From assembly GCF_022267315.1 (NCBI RefSeq), contig NZ_JAIKLE010000030.1, forward strand, positions 16,372-80,371: a DNA stretch of 64,000 nt, given 5' to 3'. A program made the translations under genes and the position numbers. The DNA is from Maribellus maritimus. GTDB taxonomy: Bacteria > Bacteroidota > Bacteroidia > Bacteroidales > Prolixibacteraceae. How positions within the stretch are numbered: the stretch's first letter is position 1; each line of letters opens with the position of its first letter. Below the pieces are notes generated by a model, which worked only from the letters and a program-made list of their open reading frames with translations, did no database searches and had not been told where the DNA came from. Shown here piece after piece: positions 1 to 10,291 of this stretch.

Positions 1-198
1 AAAATATAAATTTGAATCTCATATTAATTAGTCGGGCATAAAATAAGATATATTGGCCTTATGATGCGTTTTTTCTTACCGTGTTAGATGGCTAAAAGAA
101 TAACAACGGCTAATTTAATGAACATGGAAAAAGACATTTCCTGATTCGTTTAGCACAAACAAAACAATTATGTTGTATTTCACCGGGTTCTTTTTGAA

Positions 199-1632
199 AT
201 GAATAATTATAATGAGATGAAAATTAAAATAGGACTTTTGGGTATTGGTCTTAATACCTACTGGAACCAGTTTGATGGATTGCTGGATAATCTTCTAAAC
301 TATCAAAAACAAATAAAAAATAAGATCGAAGACTCAGAAGTAGAGGTTGTTGATGAGGGGATGGTTGATAGCCCGGAAAAGGCTCGTTCTGCCTCTGAGT
401 TTCTGCAAACACAAAATATTGAGGTTGTGTTTCTCTATGTTTCAACTTACGCGTTATCATCAACCGTTCTGCCGATAGCTCAAAGAGTAAAAGTTCCGGT
501 GGTGATTTTGAATCTTCAGCCCGTTCCCCGGTTAGATTATGAAGCTTTTAACCGTTTAGGAGATCGGGGTAAAATGACAGGTGTTTGGTTAGAACACTGT
601 CAGGCTTGCTCGGTTCCTGAAATCGCATCGGTATTTAACCGAGCAGGTATTTCTTATAATCTGGTAACCGGTTATCTGAATGATGATGAAGCCTGGAATG
701 AAATAAAAGGATGGCTAGAGGCGGCTAAAGTTGCTACTGCTTTACGCAATAACCGCTTAGGGATATTGGGCCACTATTACAACGGAATGCTCGATGTTTA
801 TACCGACATTACAAAACAGTCTGCTGTATTTGGCACCCACATGGAGCTAATAGAAATGTGCGAACTAAAGAAATACCGAGATTTGGTTAGTACTGATGAG
901 GTAGCAAAGAAAATTGAAGAATTCAACGAAACTTTTGATGTTTCCGAGGAATGTGAAGTTGCAGAAATCGAACGTGCTGCAAAAACATCTGTTGCACTCG
1001 ATAAGTTGGTTGAATCCCGCAATTTGGGAGCCATGGCGTATTATTACGAAGGAGAAGATGGTAATGAATACGAAAATATTGTCACCTCGGTAATTGCAGG
1101 AAATACTTTGCTTACCGGGAAAAACATCCCGGTTGCGGGCGAGTGTGAGGTGAAAAACGCTCAAGCCATGAAAATAATGGCAGAATTTGGGGCAGGAGGC
1201 TCTTTTTCTGAATTTTATCTGATGGATTTTGAAGACGATGTTGTTTACCTTGGTCACGATGGTCCGGCTCACCCGTTAATTTCAGAGGAAAAAGTAAAAC
1301 TTGTTCCGCTGCCCATATATCACGGAAAACCCGGCAAAGGCTTATCCATTCAGATGAATGTTAAAAATGGCCCGGTAACCCTGCTTTCTGTCGTGGAAGG
1401 CAAAGACGAAGTTTTTCTGTTATGTGCAGAGGCCCAGGCGGAGGAAGGACCAATTTTGCAAATTGGCAATACCAATAGTCGCTATCGTTTTTCTATAGGC
1501 GCAAAAGAATTTATGAATCAATGGTCTGTGCAAGGGCCGGCACATCATTGTGCAATTGGCGTCGGACATATTGCTGATAAGATTGAAAAGCTTGGCCGGT
1601 TATTAAAGATTAACGTCGTTCAAATTTGCTAA
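199..1632 (+). CDS. L-arabinose/L-fucose isomerase family protein
   Basis: Cytoplasmic sugar isomerase-like protein of 477 residues with no signal peptide. The N-terminal Rossmann-like half (about residues 7-180) and the C-terminal half resemble the AraA/FucI superfamily. GECE (314-317) sits where AraA carries its metal-binding glutamate, and HDGPAH (353-358) and the His pair at 449-450 fit the metal-ligand histidines. It is diverged from true AraA, so the substrate (arabinose, fucose or another deoxy or branched sugar) cannot be told. Met7 (217) is an equally good start because the family fold begins there. It lies 89 bp upstream of the CE15 esterase gene and probably shares its transcript, which suggests use of a sugar released from a glycan. 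Confidence 0.8.
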   Translation: MNNYNEMKIKIGLLGIGLNTYWNQFDGLLDNLLNYQKQIKNKIEDSEVEVVDEGMVDSPEKARSASEFLQTQNIEVVFLYVSTYALSSTVLPIAQRVKVPVVILNLQPVPRLDYEAFNRLGDRGKMTGVWLEHCQACSVPEIASVFNRAGISYNLVTGYLNDDEAWNEIKGWLEAAKVATALRNNRLGILGHYYNGMLDVYTDITKQSAVFGTHMELIEMCELKKYRDLVSTDEVAKKIEEFNETFDVSEECEVAEIERAAKTSVALDKLVESRNLGAMAYYYEGEDGNEYENIVTSVIAGNTLLTGKNIPVAGECEVKNAQAMKIMAEFGAGGSFSEFYLMDFEDDVVYLGHDGPAHPLISEEKVKLVPLPIYHGKPGKGLSIQMNVKNGPVTLLSVVEGKDEVFLLCAEAQAEEGPILQIGNTNSRYRFSIGAKEFMNQWSVQGPAHHCAIGVGHIADKIEKLGRLLKINVVQIC

Positions 1633-1721
1633 ATGTTAATGAGAAGCAAAATATAAATCGATGATAATCAGGATTTAATTAGCTGATTAAGTTTCAAAAT
1701 GAAAACTAAACAAAATAAATT

Positions 1722-3983
1722 ATGAATAATTTTCTGAAAATTTTCGCATCCTTTTTTTTGATTGGCATCCTTTTTTTTCAATCAAAATCACAAGAGGTTT
1801 TTCCTGATTTTCCTCCGGAAGATGTTACCCGTGAAATGGATTTTAATCAAATGCTCCTTCAAATGGGAATAACATTGCCGGAACTTCCTCCAAGGAAAGA
1901 CGACCCGAATTTGCCCAAAGGTGCAGTCCCGTCAAATCCCAACAATCCGGATGGTAGCTGGTCATACAACGGGCACAATCTTAATCGTTCGGCATGGGGC
2001 TTATGGGATAATTACGATGATACTTCCGAAGGTTTTTTCCCGGGAAGAGATTCTTTCAGGGTAGGGAAATATACTCCAATTTCGTTGTTAAGAATGAATA
2101 GCGGTGAAGAAATTACTTCTGCAAAAGAATGGTGGGAAAAGAAGAGGCCGGAAATTGCTCATGACCTCCAAAGTAGCCTTTACGGATTCTTCCCGCCGGA
2201 AGAAAAATTACCATCGGTTAAATTTTATGTGGTGAAAACAACCGGAGGAAAAGGAAATACGGAATATATTCAGAAAGAACTTACCGGGGAAATTGATATT
2301 TCGCAATATCCTGAAGTTCGGGATAAACCGGTTATAACAGCTACACTTCGAACTCCGGCAACCGCTACAGGCCCGGTTCCGGTAATGATTGTTTTTGGCG
2401 GATTTGGAAATTCAACTGAACAATACTGGAACATTGTTGCTCCGCATGGATGGGGAGTGTGTACATTTAGTCCGAATACGGTTCAGCCCGACAATGGCGC
2501 TGGATTAACAAGCTATTTAATTGGCCTGGTAAATAAAGGAAACTGGCGAAAACCTGATGACTGGGGAGCCATTGGAGCCTGGGCCTGGGGAATTAGCCGG
2601 TTGATTGATTACCTGGAAACCGACCCAACAGTGAATAGCAAAGCAATTGGGCTTACCGGTCATTCGCGATACGGAAAAGGAACATTATACGCTACCGCTT
2701 TTGAACCGCGTATCGCAATTGCCTTTCCAAGTGATGCCGGTAGTTTGGGGACAAAAATGAACAGGCGACACTGGGGGCAGGATTTGGAGAATTCGGGCAC
2801 CCCATCGGAATACCACTGGATGGCTGGTAACTTTTTGCAGTGGTGCGGCGAACTGATTCCGGGGCAATATCTTCCGCGGAAGATAGAAGAGTGTCCGGTT
2901 GATGCGCATTCACTTATAGCGATGTGTGCATCTCGCCCCGTTTTTGTAAATGGAGGAAATCAAAGTTTGTGGTCGGATCCTTATGGAATATATTTAGCTG
3001 CTGCCGCCGCCAGTCCTGCCTATGAACTGCTGGGTAAAAAAGGACTGGTGATGAACGATGACAAACCACAAGTGGATGTTGGTTATATTGGAGGCACGTT
3101 GGGATACCGTTATCATGACGGCGGACACACTGACGCACCGGATTGGCCTGCTTTTTTTGAATTTGCATCAAAATTTATAGATGCTACCGAATTATCTTCC
3201 TCTGCTGATGTGGTTTTGCTTGCTTCTGAAGGAGGAAAATCAACTGAACTTAATATCCAATCCAATAAAAAGTGGAAAATAAAGAAGGATGCAGACTGGG
3301 TGGTTTTGAACAAAAAATCTGCATCAGGAAATGCTTTTGTGGAAATTTCTGCAAAGCAAAATCAAACCGGAAAAGGGCGGTCTGCACACCTTGAAATTGA
3401 AGCACAAGGTAAAAAGGTAGCTGTGTTAGTTAGTCAGGCATCAGGAAATAGTGAGGTTGAGATTTCAAAAAAAGATTTAAGTCTGTCTGGTTTTAGAGAA
3501 AGTTCTGAATCATTTGAAATTACTTCACAAACAGCCTGGAAAATTTCTGCTTCGGAAGATTGGGTAGCGACCGATCCCACAGCAGGAATTAACAACGATG
3601 AGGTTGTTGTAACGGTTTCACCAAACCTGACTGTTGAAAAACGATCGGCTGTCCTGACTATTTCATCTCCTTCATTTGAAGATCAAATAATAAGTATTAC
3701 TCAGGATGAAGGAGAACCAGTGTTACAAATTTGGGGCAGTCCATCGGTTAAAGTTGGAGCAAAGGAATCAGACGCGTCCTTGTTTGTAATTACAAATACA
3801 ACATGTACAGTAGAAAGCCCTGTCGGTTGGGTTTCGGGCGAAGTTAACACGGGCGGTAGGTTTAGTCGACTAAACCTGAAGATAAAAGAAAATACGACCG
3901 GCGAACCGCGACTGGCAAAGATTGCTTTAAAGGCCCCAAATATCGACCCTGTGTACATAGAGGTTTTTCAGGAAAAAAAATAA
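1722..3983 (+). CDS. CE15 glucuronoyl-esterase-like protein with BACON repeats
   Basis: Secreted protein of 753 residues. A hydrophobic signal peptide covers about residues 1-22. The alpha/beta-hydrolase core (about 110-490) carries the nucleophile motif GHSRYGKG (313-320, Ser315), typical of carbohydrate esterase family 15, and a C-terminal catalytic-type His in YHDGGHTD (464-471). CE15 enzymes cut ester bonds between 4-O-methyl-glucuronate of glycans and lignin or other alcohols. From about residue 492 to the end come three beta-sandwich units with the W-V/DWV pattern of BACON domains, which often bind carbohydrate or mucin or act as spacers in Bacteroidota. The family normally ends near residue 490, so the BACON tail is an addition. 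Confidence 0.85.
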   Translation: MNNFLKIFASFFLIGILFFQSKSQEVFPDFPPEDVTREMDFNQMLLQMGITLPELPPRKDDPNLPKGAVPSNPNNPDGSWSYNGHNLNRSAWGLWDNYDDTSEGFFPGRDSFRVGKYTPISLLRMNSGEEITSAKEWWEKKRPEIAHDLQSSLYGFFPPEEKLPSVKFYVVKTTGGKGNTEYIQKELTGEIDISQYPEVRDKPVITATLRTPATATGPVPVMIVFGGFGNSTEQYWNIVAPHGWGVCTFSPNTVQPDNGAGLTSYLIGLVNKGNWRKPDDWGAIGAWAWGISRLIDYLETDPTVNSKAIGLTGHSRYGKGTLYATAFEPRIAIAFPSDAGSLGTKMNRRHWGQDLENSGTPSEYHWMAGNFLQWCGELIPGQYLPRKIEECPVDAHSLIAMCASRPVFVNGGNQSLWSDPYGIYLAAAAASPAYELLGKKGLVMNDDKPQVDVGYIGGTLGYRYHDGGHTDAPDWPAFFEFASKFIDATELSSSADVVLLASEGGKSTELNIQSNKKWKIKKDADWVVLNKKSASGNAFVEISAKQNQTGKGRSAHLEIEAQGKKVAVLVSQASGNSEVEISKKDLSLSGFRESSESFEITSQTAWKISASEDWVATDPTAGINNDEVVVTVSPNLTVEKRSAVLTISSPSFEDQIISITQDEGEPVLQIWGSPSVKVGAKESDASLFVITNTTCTVESPVGWVSGEVNTGGRFSRLNLKIKENTTGEPRLAKIALKAPNIDPVYIEVFQEKK

Positions 3984-4272
3984 TGCAGGGTATGTGGTAC
4001 AAAAAACGAATACTTGGCTGGGGGCATTTAGGACTATTCTGGTTTGTTTTTGAAACAAACTCAATAGTAAGTAAATACTCATCTGATATTATTTTTACAG
4101 AACATGTGTGATTAATTCCCGTATCCTCAAAGCTATAGTTTTAGGCGCTAATGAAAGATCCATTACAAAAACAAACTCGTATAAAATTAAATTTTTACTC
4201 GTTCCTGTTGGACTTTTGATGTTGTAAATTTATTATATCTCTTGAATAAATAGATTTAAGAAAACAAGATAA

Positions 4273-5178
4273 TTACTTAACCTTAACAGGTTCAACTACA
4301 TATCCCAAATCTTGCAATTGATTTATTAAACTGCATTTAAACATTAAGTGGCTTAACCCAACTACAATGAAACAGTTACTTTCTTGTAAGTGTTCTTTTA
4401 TTTCGTTAAGCCATTTATTGTTTCTATCCGCTAATATTAAATTATTTTGACAAGGTTGATCAAGTCTAAAATCAAATTCCATTTTTTTGTACCATTCAAT
4501 CTCGGCGCAGCCATTGGTGTCTTTGGATTTGATTCTATAGATGACACTTGAAAGCCTTTTTTTATGAATTCTTCCCGGCATTCCTTCAATGTCCTTATTT
4601 ATGAGCTCTATTTGTGCTTCTGTTGTTTCCAGTCCAATTTGTTTTATGTTCAACTGCTCAGCTATGGAACCAATATAATTATCTAATGACTGGTGTGTAC
4701 CGTTGGCATTATTTGATAAGCAGACTTGTTCTTTGAAGTACCTGTTTAAGAAAACATACATTTCAGCGGGTGTCATCTTGTTAAAATCTGTTGGGCTTGT
4801 AGCAAACATATTTTTTATATATGCCAGATCGTCCTTATTCAAATATTTATTCCATTTTGTTATATCTGTCCGCTTGTTTATGATGTCTTCGGCTAAATGC
4901 CCCGGGATGTTTAAATTTTCCTTTATCAATAAATCACTGGCAGCCAGACATTGATTTGCATTTTTCAAAGCGTCAAAAAAAGGTTTTCCAAAAGCGTGAT
5001 GTGTCCCGAAGATATAAGATATTTTTTGGTTTTTGGCTGAAGTAATCTTAAACAATACCGTATTAAAATCCGATGTGCCTTTCTTCGTATTTTCCTTTCC
5101 AATGACCAAACAAGTGCTAAAAAGAAAAACAAATAAAAATGTTAATCTCAATTTCCTTTTCATTTTGTGTACTTCCAA
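4273..5178 (-). CDS. TraB/GumN family protein
   Basis: Secreted or periplasmic protein of 301 residues with an N-terminal signal segment (about 10-27). It shows the TraB/GumN (Tiki-like) pattern: an early FGTHHAFGK motif (about 58-66), LETTEAQ in the middle and a late GLSHLMF motif. Related proteins are putative metalloproteases and their role in bacteria is mostly unknown. It stands alone between converging neighbours and its job here is not evident. Met6 is an alternative start that puts the signal peptide closer to the N-terminus. Confidence 0.8.
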   Translation of the reverse strand: MEVHKMKRKLRLTFLFVFLFSTCLVIGKENTKKGTSDFNTVLFKITSAKNQKISYIFGTHHAFGKPFFDALKNANQCLAASDLLIKENLNIPGHLAEDIINKRTDITKWNKYLNKDDLAYIKNMFATSPTDFNKMTPAEMYVFLNRYFKEQVCLSNNANGTHQSLDNYIGSIAEQLNIKQIGLETTEAQIELINKDIEGMPGRIHKKRLSSVIYRIKSKDTNGCAEIEWYKKMEFDFRLDQPCQNNLILADRNNKWLNEIKEHLQESNCFIVVGLSHLMFKCSLINQLQDLGYVVEPVKVK

Positions 5179-5230
5179 TTACATGACTATTCTTCGTTTC
5201 AAGACCCAATATACAAACCTATCGACTTTT

Positions 5231-6094
5231 TCACTCAACTATAGTTTCTATTGTCTTAACAGACGAAACAGCAAAAAAGCCGTAGGCCCCATTGGAAATA
5301 TTCCCGGGTACATCAGCCGGGATGCTACCAACAACACCAACTCCGCGCCATTCGGTTTCCGACATCATTGCTCTTACAAAATGATAGTAGGTATCGCTCA
5401 TGGAATAGAAATATTCAGTAAAAGTTGAGCCTTTTAAAATCCCATTATGATTGTGTTCTCCATATATCAGCAAAGCAGCCGGCTCTACAGCATCGTGAAT
5501 AAAATAGGTTGTATCTAAAACAGTAAAGTTGTTTTCCGAGATACGCCTGGTATACCAATCTGGTGCCTGCCAGCCGGATGGATAATACGCTGATGCGTCT
5601 TCAGGGATTTCGTATACCATTCTGTAGTTGTATGGTTCGGCAGATCCAAAATTACCTCGCAAAGTAAACATGTAGAAATCATCGTTAAACTCTGAAATGG
5701 CATATTCAATTGGCTGAATAACCGGAGCAGCTACCATGGAATCAGATGCATAATAATCCGCTCCATCAACCTGAATATGTAAAGTATATCTTTTTCCGAC
5801 TTCACCTTTTATAGTATCATCTGTCGCGTAAACTCCTGGTTCCTTTTCTGTTAATTCAAAGATTGTTGTTCCATCGGTTATGCTTATCCCTGCACCGGAG
5901 ACCATCTCAGGATTTTTACTGCCCACCACAGGTAAGGTTCTGCTTAATTTAACAATATGCTCCTGCTCAACATCGGTTAATAATCCCTCAACAACCAAAC
6001 TGTTGCTAGATGTTTCTGCGCCTTCCCATTCAATTTCATTTATACATGAAATTTGGGTAAGTATCAATATGAAAATATATAATATTCTTTTCAT
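5231..6094 (-). CDS. DUF4249 family lipoprotein
   Basis: Outer-membrane-associated lipoprotein of 287 residues. The N-terminus ends in a lipobox with Cys17 (LTQISC), and the body shows the DUF4249 pattern (EGLLTD near the start, beta-rich, conserved C-terminal AYGFFAVSS). DUF4249 genes follow TonB-dependent receptors in Bacteroidota and their proteins may act as receptor partners like SusD, but their function is not proven. The start lies 4 bp after the stop of the TonB receptor gene, so both are in one operon with the FecR and sigma genes. Confidence 0.88.
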   Translation of the reverse strand: MKRILYIFILILTQISCINEIEWEGAETSSNSLVVEGLLTDVEQEHIVKLSRTLPVVGSKNPEMVSGAGISITDGTTIFELTEKEPGVYATDDTIKGEVGKRYTLHIQVDGADYYASDSMVAAPVIQPIEYAISEFNDDFYMFTLRGNFGSAEPYNYRMVYEIPEDASAYYPSGWQAPDWYTRRISENNFTVLDTTYFIHDAVEPAALLIYGEHNHNGILKGSTFTEYFYSMSDTYYHFVRAMMSETEWRGVGVVGSIPADVPGNISNGAYGFFAVSSVKTIETIVE

Positions 6095-6098
6095 CCAA

Positions 6099-8711
6099 TT
6101 AAAATTTAAAATTATACGTTACACTTGGAAATACCGAGAACAGGGAAAATTTCTGATAGGCAATTTTATTGGGGTCTTCCACTACATTAACGTCCTGCAT
6201 TTTTGGCCCTACAAAAACTGTAAGGGGATTTAAGCGTCCGTAGGCATTGTAAAGTGAGAATACCCAGCTGCCTTCCCGATTTCGATTGGGTTTTTCCTTG
6301 TTCTTCAGCGTAAATGCAAAATCCAGCCGGTGATAATCCGGAATACGGTCGCTATTCTTTTTGCCATATACCGGAACAATGTAATCGTTATAAACAAATG
6401 TTTCCACAGGCAGGGTTGTTGCGTAACCGCTACTGTAAACCCAGTTTGCAGAAAACGAACTACGTTTGGAAAGTTGCCAGGCGCCACTAACGTTAATCCG
6501 ATGTGGTTGATCGTGTGCCGCAGGATACCGGTCACCATCATTTATTTCTGGAATTTTATAAAACACTCGAGAATAAGAATAAGAAACTGCCCCGGTTAAC
6601 TTTCCTGTATTTTTTTCCAATGATACTTCTAAACCGTACGCTTCACCTTTCCCTGGCTTTAGCAATTTTTCAACATTGCGGTTCATAATCAACAATGAAT
6701 GGTCGGCAAAATCAAGCTGATTATTGAGTTTTCGGTAATAAACTTCGCTGGTAAAACGATATTTGTTTTGGGCAAACTTTAAAAACCAGCCCATACTGAA
6801 ATTATCGCTGGAAGCAGGTGCAATATTGTTATTGGTTGGATACCAAACATCGAGTACACTAAATGATGTTGCAGAATTTGAAAGCAGGTGTAAATATTGC
6901 AATGTGCGGGTGTAGTTAAATTTAAGAGAAGAATTTCTCCCTGTCAGGTAGCTTAATCCCAACCGCGGCTCCAGTCCAAACTTGTTTGTTACAATACCTG
7001 AATTATATTGTTTTGAGGTCGATACATTTCCATTAAAACTTAATTCTTCATAAGGCGATAACAGGTTGTACTGGTTTAATCTAACCCCATAACTCATTGT
7101 AAGCTTCTGCCCTACCTTTTGCTCATTCGAAACATAAATGCTGTTTAGGTTGGTTTTGGCCTGTGGCACTTCCTGAAAAACCGAATTTTCATCAATGGGC
7201 CTTCCCGGATTTATGTCTTTAAATGAAGACTCGGTCCCGAATTTTATCGTATTCAGCGCATTTGGGTACCACGTAAAATCTACTTTTGCTTTTAAATCAG
7301 AAACGCCGGCTTCCCAATTCACCGGATTTGTTGCCCTGGGAAAATCTATTTCATAATTGTAGTTGCTGTAAATCAGTGTGCTATTCAAAAAAAGACGGCT
7401 GTTAAAAATATGATTCCAGCGCAAAGTACCAGTTGCATTTCCCCAAAAAATATGGTAGTTAAGCGGAGTAATTTTTATCGCATCTTTACCGAAATAACCG
7501 GAAAGGAATATCCTGTTTTTATCATTGAATTTATAATTGGTTTTCAGGTTATAATCATAAAAATAAAGTTTTGATTTTCGGGTGTATTCATCTGCAGAAA
7601 GCCTGAATGATAAATCAGCGTAAGTCCGCCTTCCTGTTATTAAAAATGAGGATTTGTTTTTTACCAGCGGGCCCTCCAGCATCAACCTGCTCGAAACAGT
7701 GCCTATTCCACCGGAAACTGAGAACCGTTCCATATTCCCTTCTTTCATTTGTATATCCAGTACAGAAGAAAGACGGCTGCCATAATTGGCGGGGAAATCG
7801 TTTCGGTAGAATGTTAAACTGTTAATTGCATCGGGATTAAAAACCGAAAAGAATCCCATCAGATGTGAAGGATTGTAAACGGTTGCCTCATCGAGTAAAA
7901 TCAGGTTTTGTCCGGCAGATCCCCCGCGTACGTTAAAGTTGGTTGCTCCTTCGCCTTTGGTTGATACACCGGGTAACAGTTGTATTGTTTTCATTAAATC
8001 GGCTTCGCCTGCAAGTGTTGGCACTTCTTTAATATCGAGGGTAGATAAGCGTTTGGTATTCATATTCACCGACCTCAAAGCCTGGGTATTATCCTCTGCC
8101 TTTACCTCAATTTCATTTATGGCAATGCTTTCTTCTTCCAGTTTTATATCAAGTGTTTGGTCATCAGCATTGGGTATCGTTATGTTTTTTGTTTTAAATC
8201 CGATGCTGCTAACCTGAATCTGCGTTTCGGAGTTATTTAATGTGAAAGAGTAAAACCCATAGGCATTTGTTGCTGTTCCTTTGTATGTTTTGGGGACTAC
8301 TACTGTTGCGCCAATAATTGCTTCACCGGTTTTTTGGCTGGTAATATATCCGCTGATCGAGTAGTTACTTATCTTTTCGGTTTGCGAAGAATCGGTTATT
8401 TTCTTTTTTATGATTATGGAATGATTTTCAACCTCAATGGCAAACCTGTTTTCGGGAAATGCTTTTTTTAGCAACTGATTTAATTCAATTTTGGCAGTTG
8501 GCAGTTTAACCTCCCTTTTTAGCTCAATATCAACAGTTTTATATATGAAAGAGTAATGCGTTTGGTTCTGAACCGTTTGAATTATTTCCTCAATACTCCT
8601 GGTTGAATTTTCAAATCTTATTTCAATGCTGTCGGTTTGGGCGTGCACCTTTGCCGACAAGTGGAAAAGAAATAAGAGCAACATTGTTTTCAAGTAATCT
8701 GTTTTCATCAT
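6099..8711 (-). CDS. TonB-dependent receptor with STN domain (FecA-like)
   Basis: Outer-membrane transporter of 870 residues. After a signal peptide (1-24) come an STN secretin/TonB N-terminal domain (about 27-85), a carboxypeptidase-D-like beta-sandwich (about 102-190), a plug domain (about 215-320, with NFNVRGGSAGQNLILLDEA) and a beta barrel ending in a terminal aromatic residue. The STN domain is the signal-transfer part that contacts a FecR anti-sigma factor, and the fecR and sigma genes lie just upstream. The receptor therefore probably reports ligand binding to its own sigma factor. The ligand is unknown. There is no SusD partner here; the DUF4249 lipoprotein takes that position. Confidence 0.9.
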   Translation of the reverse strand: MMKTDYLKTMLLLFLFHLSAKVHAQTDSIEIRFENSTRSIEEIIQTVQNQTHYSFIYKTVDIELKREVKLPTAKIELNQLLKKAFPENRFAIEVENHSIIIKKKITDSSQTEKISNYSISGYITSQKTGEAIIGATVVVPKTYKGTATNAYGFYSFTLNNSETQIQVSSIGFKTKNITIPNADDQTLDIKLEEESIAINEIEVKAEDNTQALRSVNMNTKRLSTLDIKEVPTLAGEADLMKTIQLLPGVSTKGEGATNFNVRGGSAGQNLILLDEATVYNPSHLMGFFSVFNPDAINSLTFYRNDFPANYGSRLSSVLDIQMKEGNMERFSVSGGIGTVSSRLMLEGPLVKNKSSFLITGRRTYADLSFRLSADEYTRKSKLYFYDYNLKTNYKFNDKNRIFLSGYFGKDAIKITPLNYHIFWGNATGTLRWNHIFNSRLFLNSTLIYSNYNYEIDFPRATNPVNWEAGVSDLKAKVDFTWYPNALNTIKFGTESSFKDINPGRPIDENSVFQEVPQAKTNLNSIYVSNEQKVGQKLTMSYGVRLNQYNLLSPYEELSFNGNVSTSKQYNSGIVTNKFGLEPRLGLSYLTGRNSSLKFNYTRTLQYLHLLSNSATSFSVLDVWYPTNNNIAPASSDNFSMGWFLKFAQNKYRFTSEVYYRKLNNQLDFADHSLLIMNRNVEKLLKPGKGEAYGLEVSLEKNTGKLTGAVSYSYSRVFYKIPEINDGDRYPAAHDQPHRINVSGAWQLSKRSSFSANWVYSSGYATTLPVETFVYNDYIVPVYGKKNSDRIPDYHRLDFAFTLKNKEKPNRNREGSWVFSLYNAYGRLNPLTVFVGPKMQDVNVVEDPNKIAYQKFSLFSVFPSVTYNFKF

Positions 8712-8733
8712 TGTTTAATTGTTTTCGTGACTT

Positions 8734-9708
8734 TCAATTGTTTTCGTCCGGACTTTTATTCTTAATTGTTTCTGTTTTAATTGTAATATAACGGTTGTTT
8801 ATGCTGTAACTGAATTCAAGTGTTTTGCTTAATACCTGAAATATTTCATCAATACTTTCACCCGATGTAAACTGCCCGGTTACTTTTTCGTCGGTAATTT
8901 CTCCCGATAGCTGAATTTTATACAGGAATTTTTTCTCCAATAGCTCGCAAACGCTGCCGAATGAAACACCGCTAAACTGTAACTTTGTCTTTGTGTCATC
9001 AAATTGTTCGTTTACAACAGACTTATTCTGTGTGTTGTAGGCTATTTCCTGTCCAGGTTGAAGAATTATGGTATCTGTTTCACTCAGGAACCTGACTTTC
9101 CCTTCGTATAATTTTACTTCAATTTTAGCTCCTGCTTTTACATTAAATGAAGTTCCCAATACCTGAACCTGTGACTGGTTTAAACCAAGCATAAAAATAT
9201 GCTGAGGGTCTTTGCTAATACTGAAAAATGCTTCTCCTTCAAGATGAGCTTCCCGGTTAAACCTTTTATTTACTGTTAATTTTGCCCCCGGTTGCAAATA
9301 CACTATGGAGGAGTCAGGCAATTTTACAGCCGGATTAATTTCAGCATATTCGTAAGTAATTGTAGCCGGTTTTGTGAAAAAGTAAATGAAATATCCGGCA
9401 GCTATAATCAACAGAATAGAAGCGGCAATTTTTAATGAATTTGATGCGAGAAAACGAACCTTGTTTTTAGGCTTTTGTTTGTCAGAAAGCACTTTAAATT
9501 CTTCCCACTTCTGTTGAACGTTAATTGACTGGTACCATTCGTAGGAATCAGCAGTCTCAAAACTTTTTTTAAATTTTTCAAAATACAGTTTGTGTTCGTT
9601 GCCTTGCCCTATCCATTCTTCTACCTGCCTTATTTCGGTTTCACTTGCAGTGCTATTTAAATACTCAAATAACTGACGGTCGTTAATATTTAATCTGTTT
9701 TTATTCAT
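8734..9708 (-). CDS. FecR family anti-sigma factor
   Basis: Inner-membrane anti-sigma factor of 324 residues. A cytoplasmic N-terminal part (about 1-88) precedes one transmembrane segment (about 91-112). The periplasmic FecR beta-domain (about 117-215, with LPDSSIVYLQPGAKL and the GEAFFSI motif) follows, and then the DUF4974 C-terminal domain (about 245-315). It should hold the upstream ECF sigma factor inactive until the TonB receptor passes a signal through its STN domain. It lies 58 bp after the sigma gene and 22 bp before the receptor gene. Confidence 0.92.
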   Translation of the reverse strand: MNKNRLNINDRQLFEYLNSTASETEIRQVEEWIGQGNEHKLYFEKFKKSFETADSYEWYQSINVQQKWEEFKVLSDKQKPKNKVRFLASNSLKIAASILLIIAAGYFIYFFTKPATITYEYAEINPAVKLPDSSIVYLQPGAKLTVNKRFNREAHLEGEAFFSISKDPQHIFMLGLNQSQVQVLGTSFNVKAGAKIEVKLYEGKVRFLSETDTIILQPGQEIAYNTQNKSVVNEQFDDTKTKLQFSGVSFGSVCELLEKKFLYKIQLSGEITDEKVTGQFTSGESIDEIFQVLSKTLEFSYSINNRYITIKTETIKNKSPDENN

Positions 9709-9766
9709 GTTTTCAATTATTAGTCGGATTAATGACGGGTACTACTTACCCGAAAATTGATTTTTT

Positions 9767-10291
9767 TTAGAAAAAAGTAAATAAAAGTTGAAGCAGGTGG
9801 TCTTTCAGAGCTGTTTTTAATCGCTTTAAAGCTTTGAAAATGTGTGCTTCCACCGTACGAACGGAAATGTTATACTCAGCAGCAATTTCTTTGTTCGATT
9901 TTCCTTCATACCGGCTTTTCACAAAAACAACTCTACACTGTTCAGGGAGTTCATCAACAACTTCATAAATGGTTTTTTCCAGTTCGGTGCTGTCAAAGAG
10001 GTTTTCCATGTGAGCAACGTTTTCGGTTGCTGTCAGCGATTCAAAATATTTGTTCTGCGACTTTTCCTTTTTTATCACATCAATACTTTTGTAATAAACC
10101 GCTTTTTTTAAATAAGCGTACACATCTCCCTGAATGGTTTTTGTTTCAATGTGTTCATAGAAATCAAGAAAAACCTGCTGAACCACATCTTCAGCTTCAT
10201 CCCTGTTATTTAAACAACGGAAGGAAACCAGACAAAGCGCTTTGAAGTATTTGTTGTAGATTTCCTGAAATTCAGATTCAGTAATTTTCAT
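9767..10291 (-). CDS. FecI-type ECF RNA polymerase sigma factor
   Basis: Cytoplasmic sigma-70 family factor of 174 residues with region 2 (about 10-75, NRDEAEDVVQQVFLDFYEH) and region 4 (about 115-165, ELPEQCRVVFVKSRYEGKSNKEIA and the helix-turn-helix NISVRTVEAHIFKALKRLK). It heads the minus-strand operon sigma-FecR-TonB receptor-DUF4249. It is likely released by the FecR protein when the receptor binds its ligand. An 802-bp stretch without an intact gene separates it from the next gene upstream. Confidence 0.93.
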   Translation of the reverse strand: MKITESEFQEIYNKYFKALCLVSFRCLNNRDEAEDVVQQVFLDFYEHIETKTIQGDVYAYLKKAVYYKSIDVIKKEKSQNKYFESLTATENVAHMENLFDSTELEKTIYEVVDELPEQCRVVFVKSRYEGKSNKEIAAEYNISVRTVEAHIFKALKRLKTALKDHLLQLLFTFF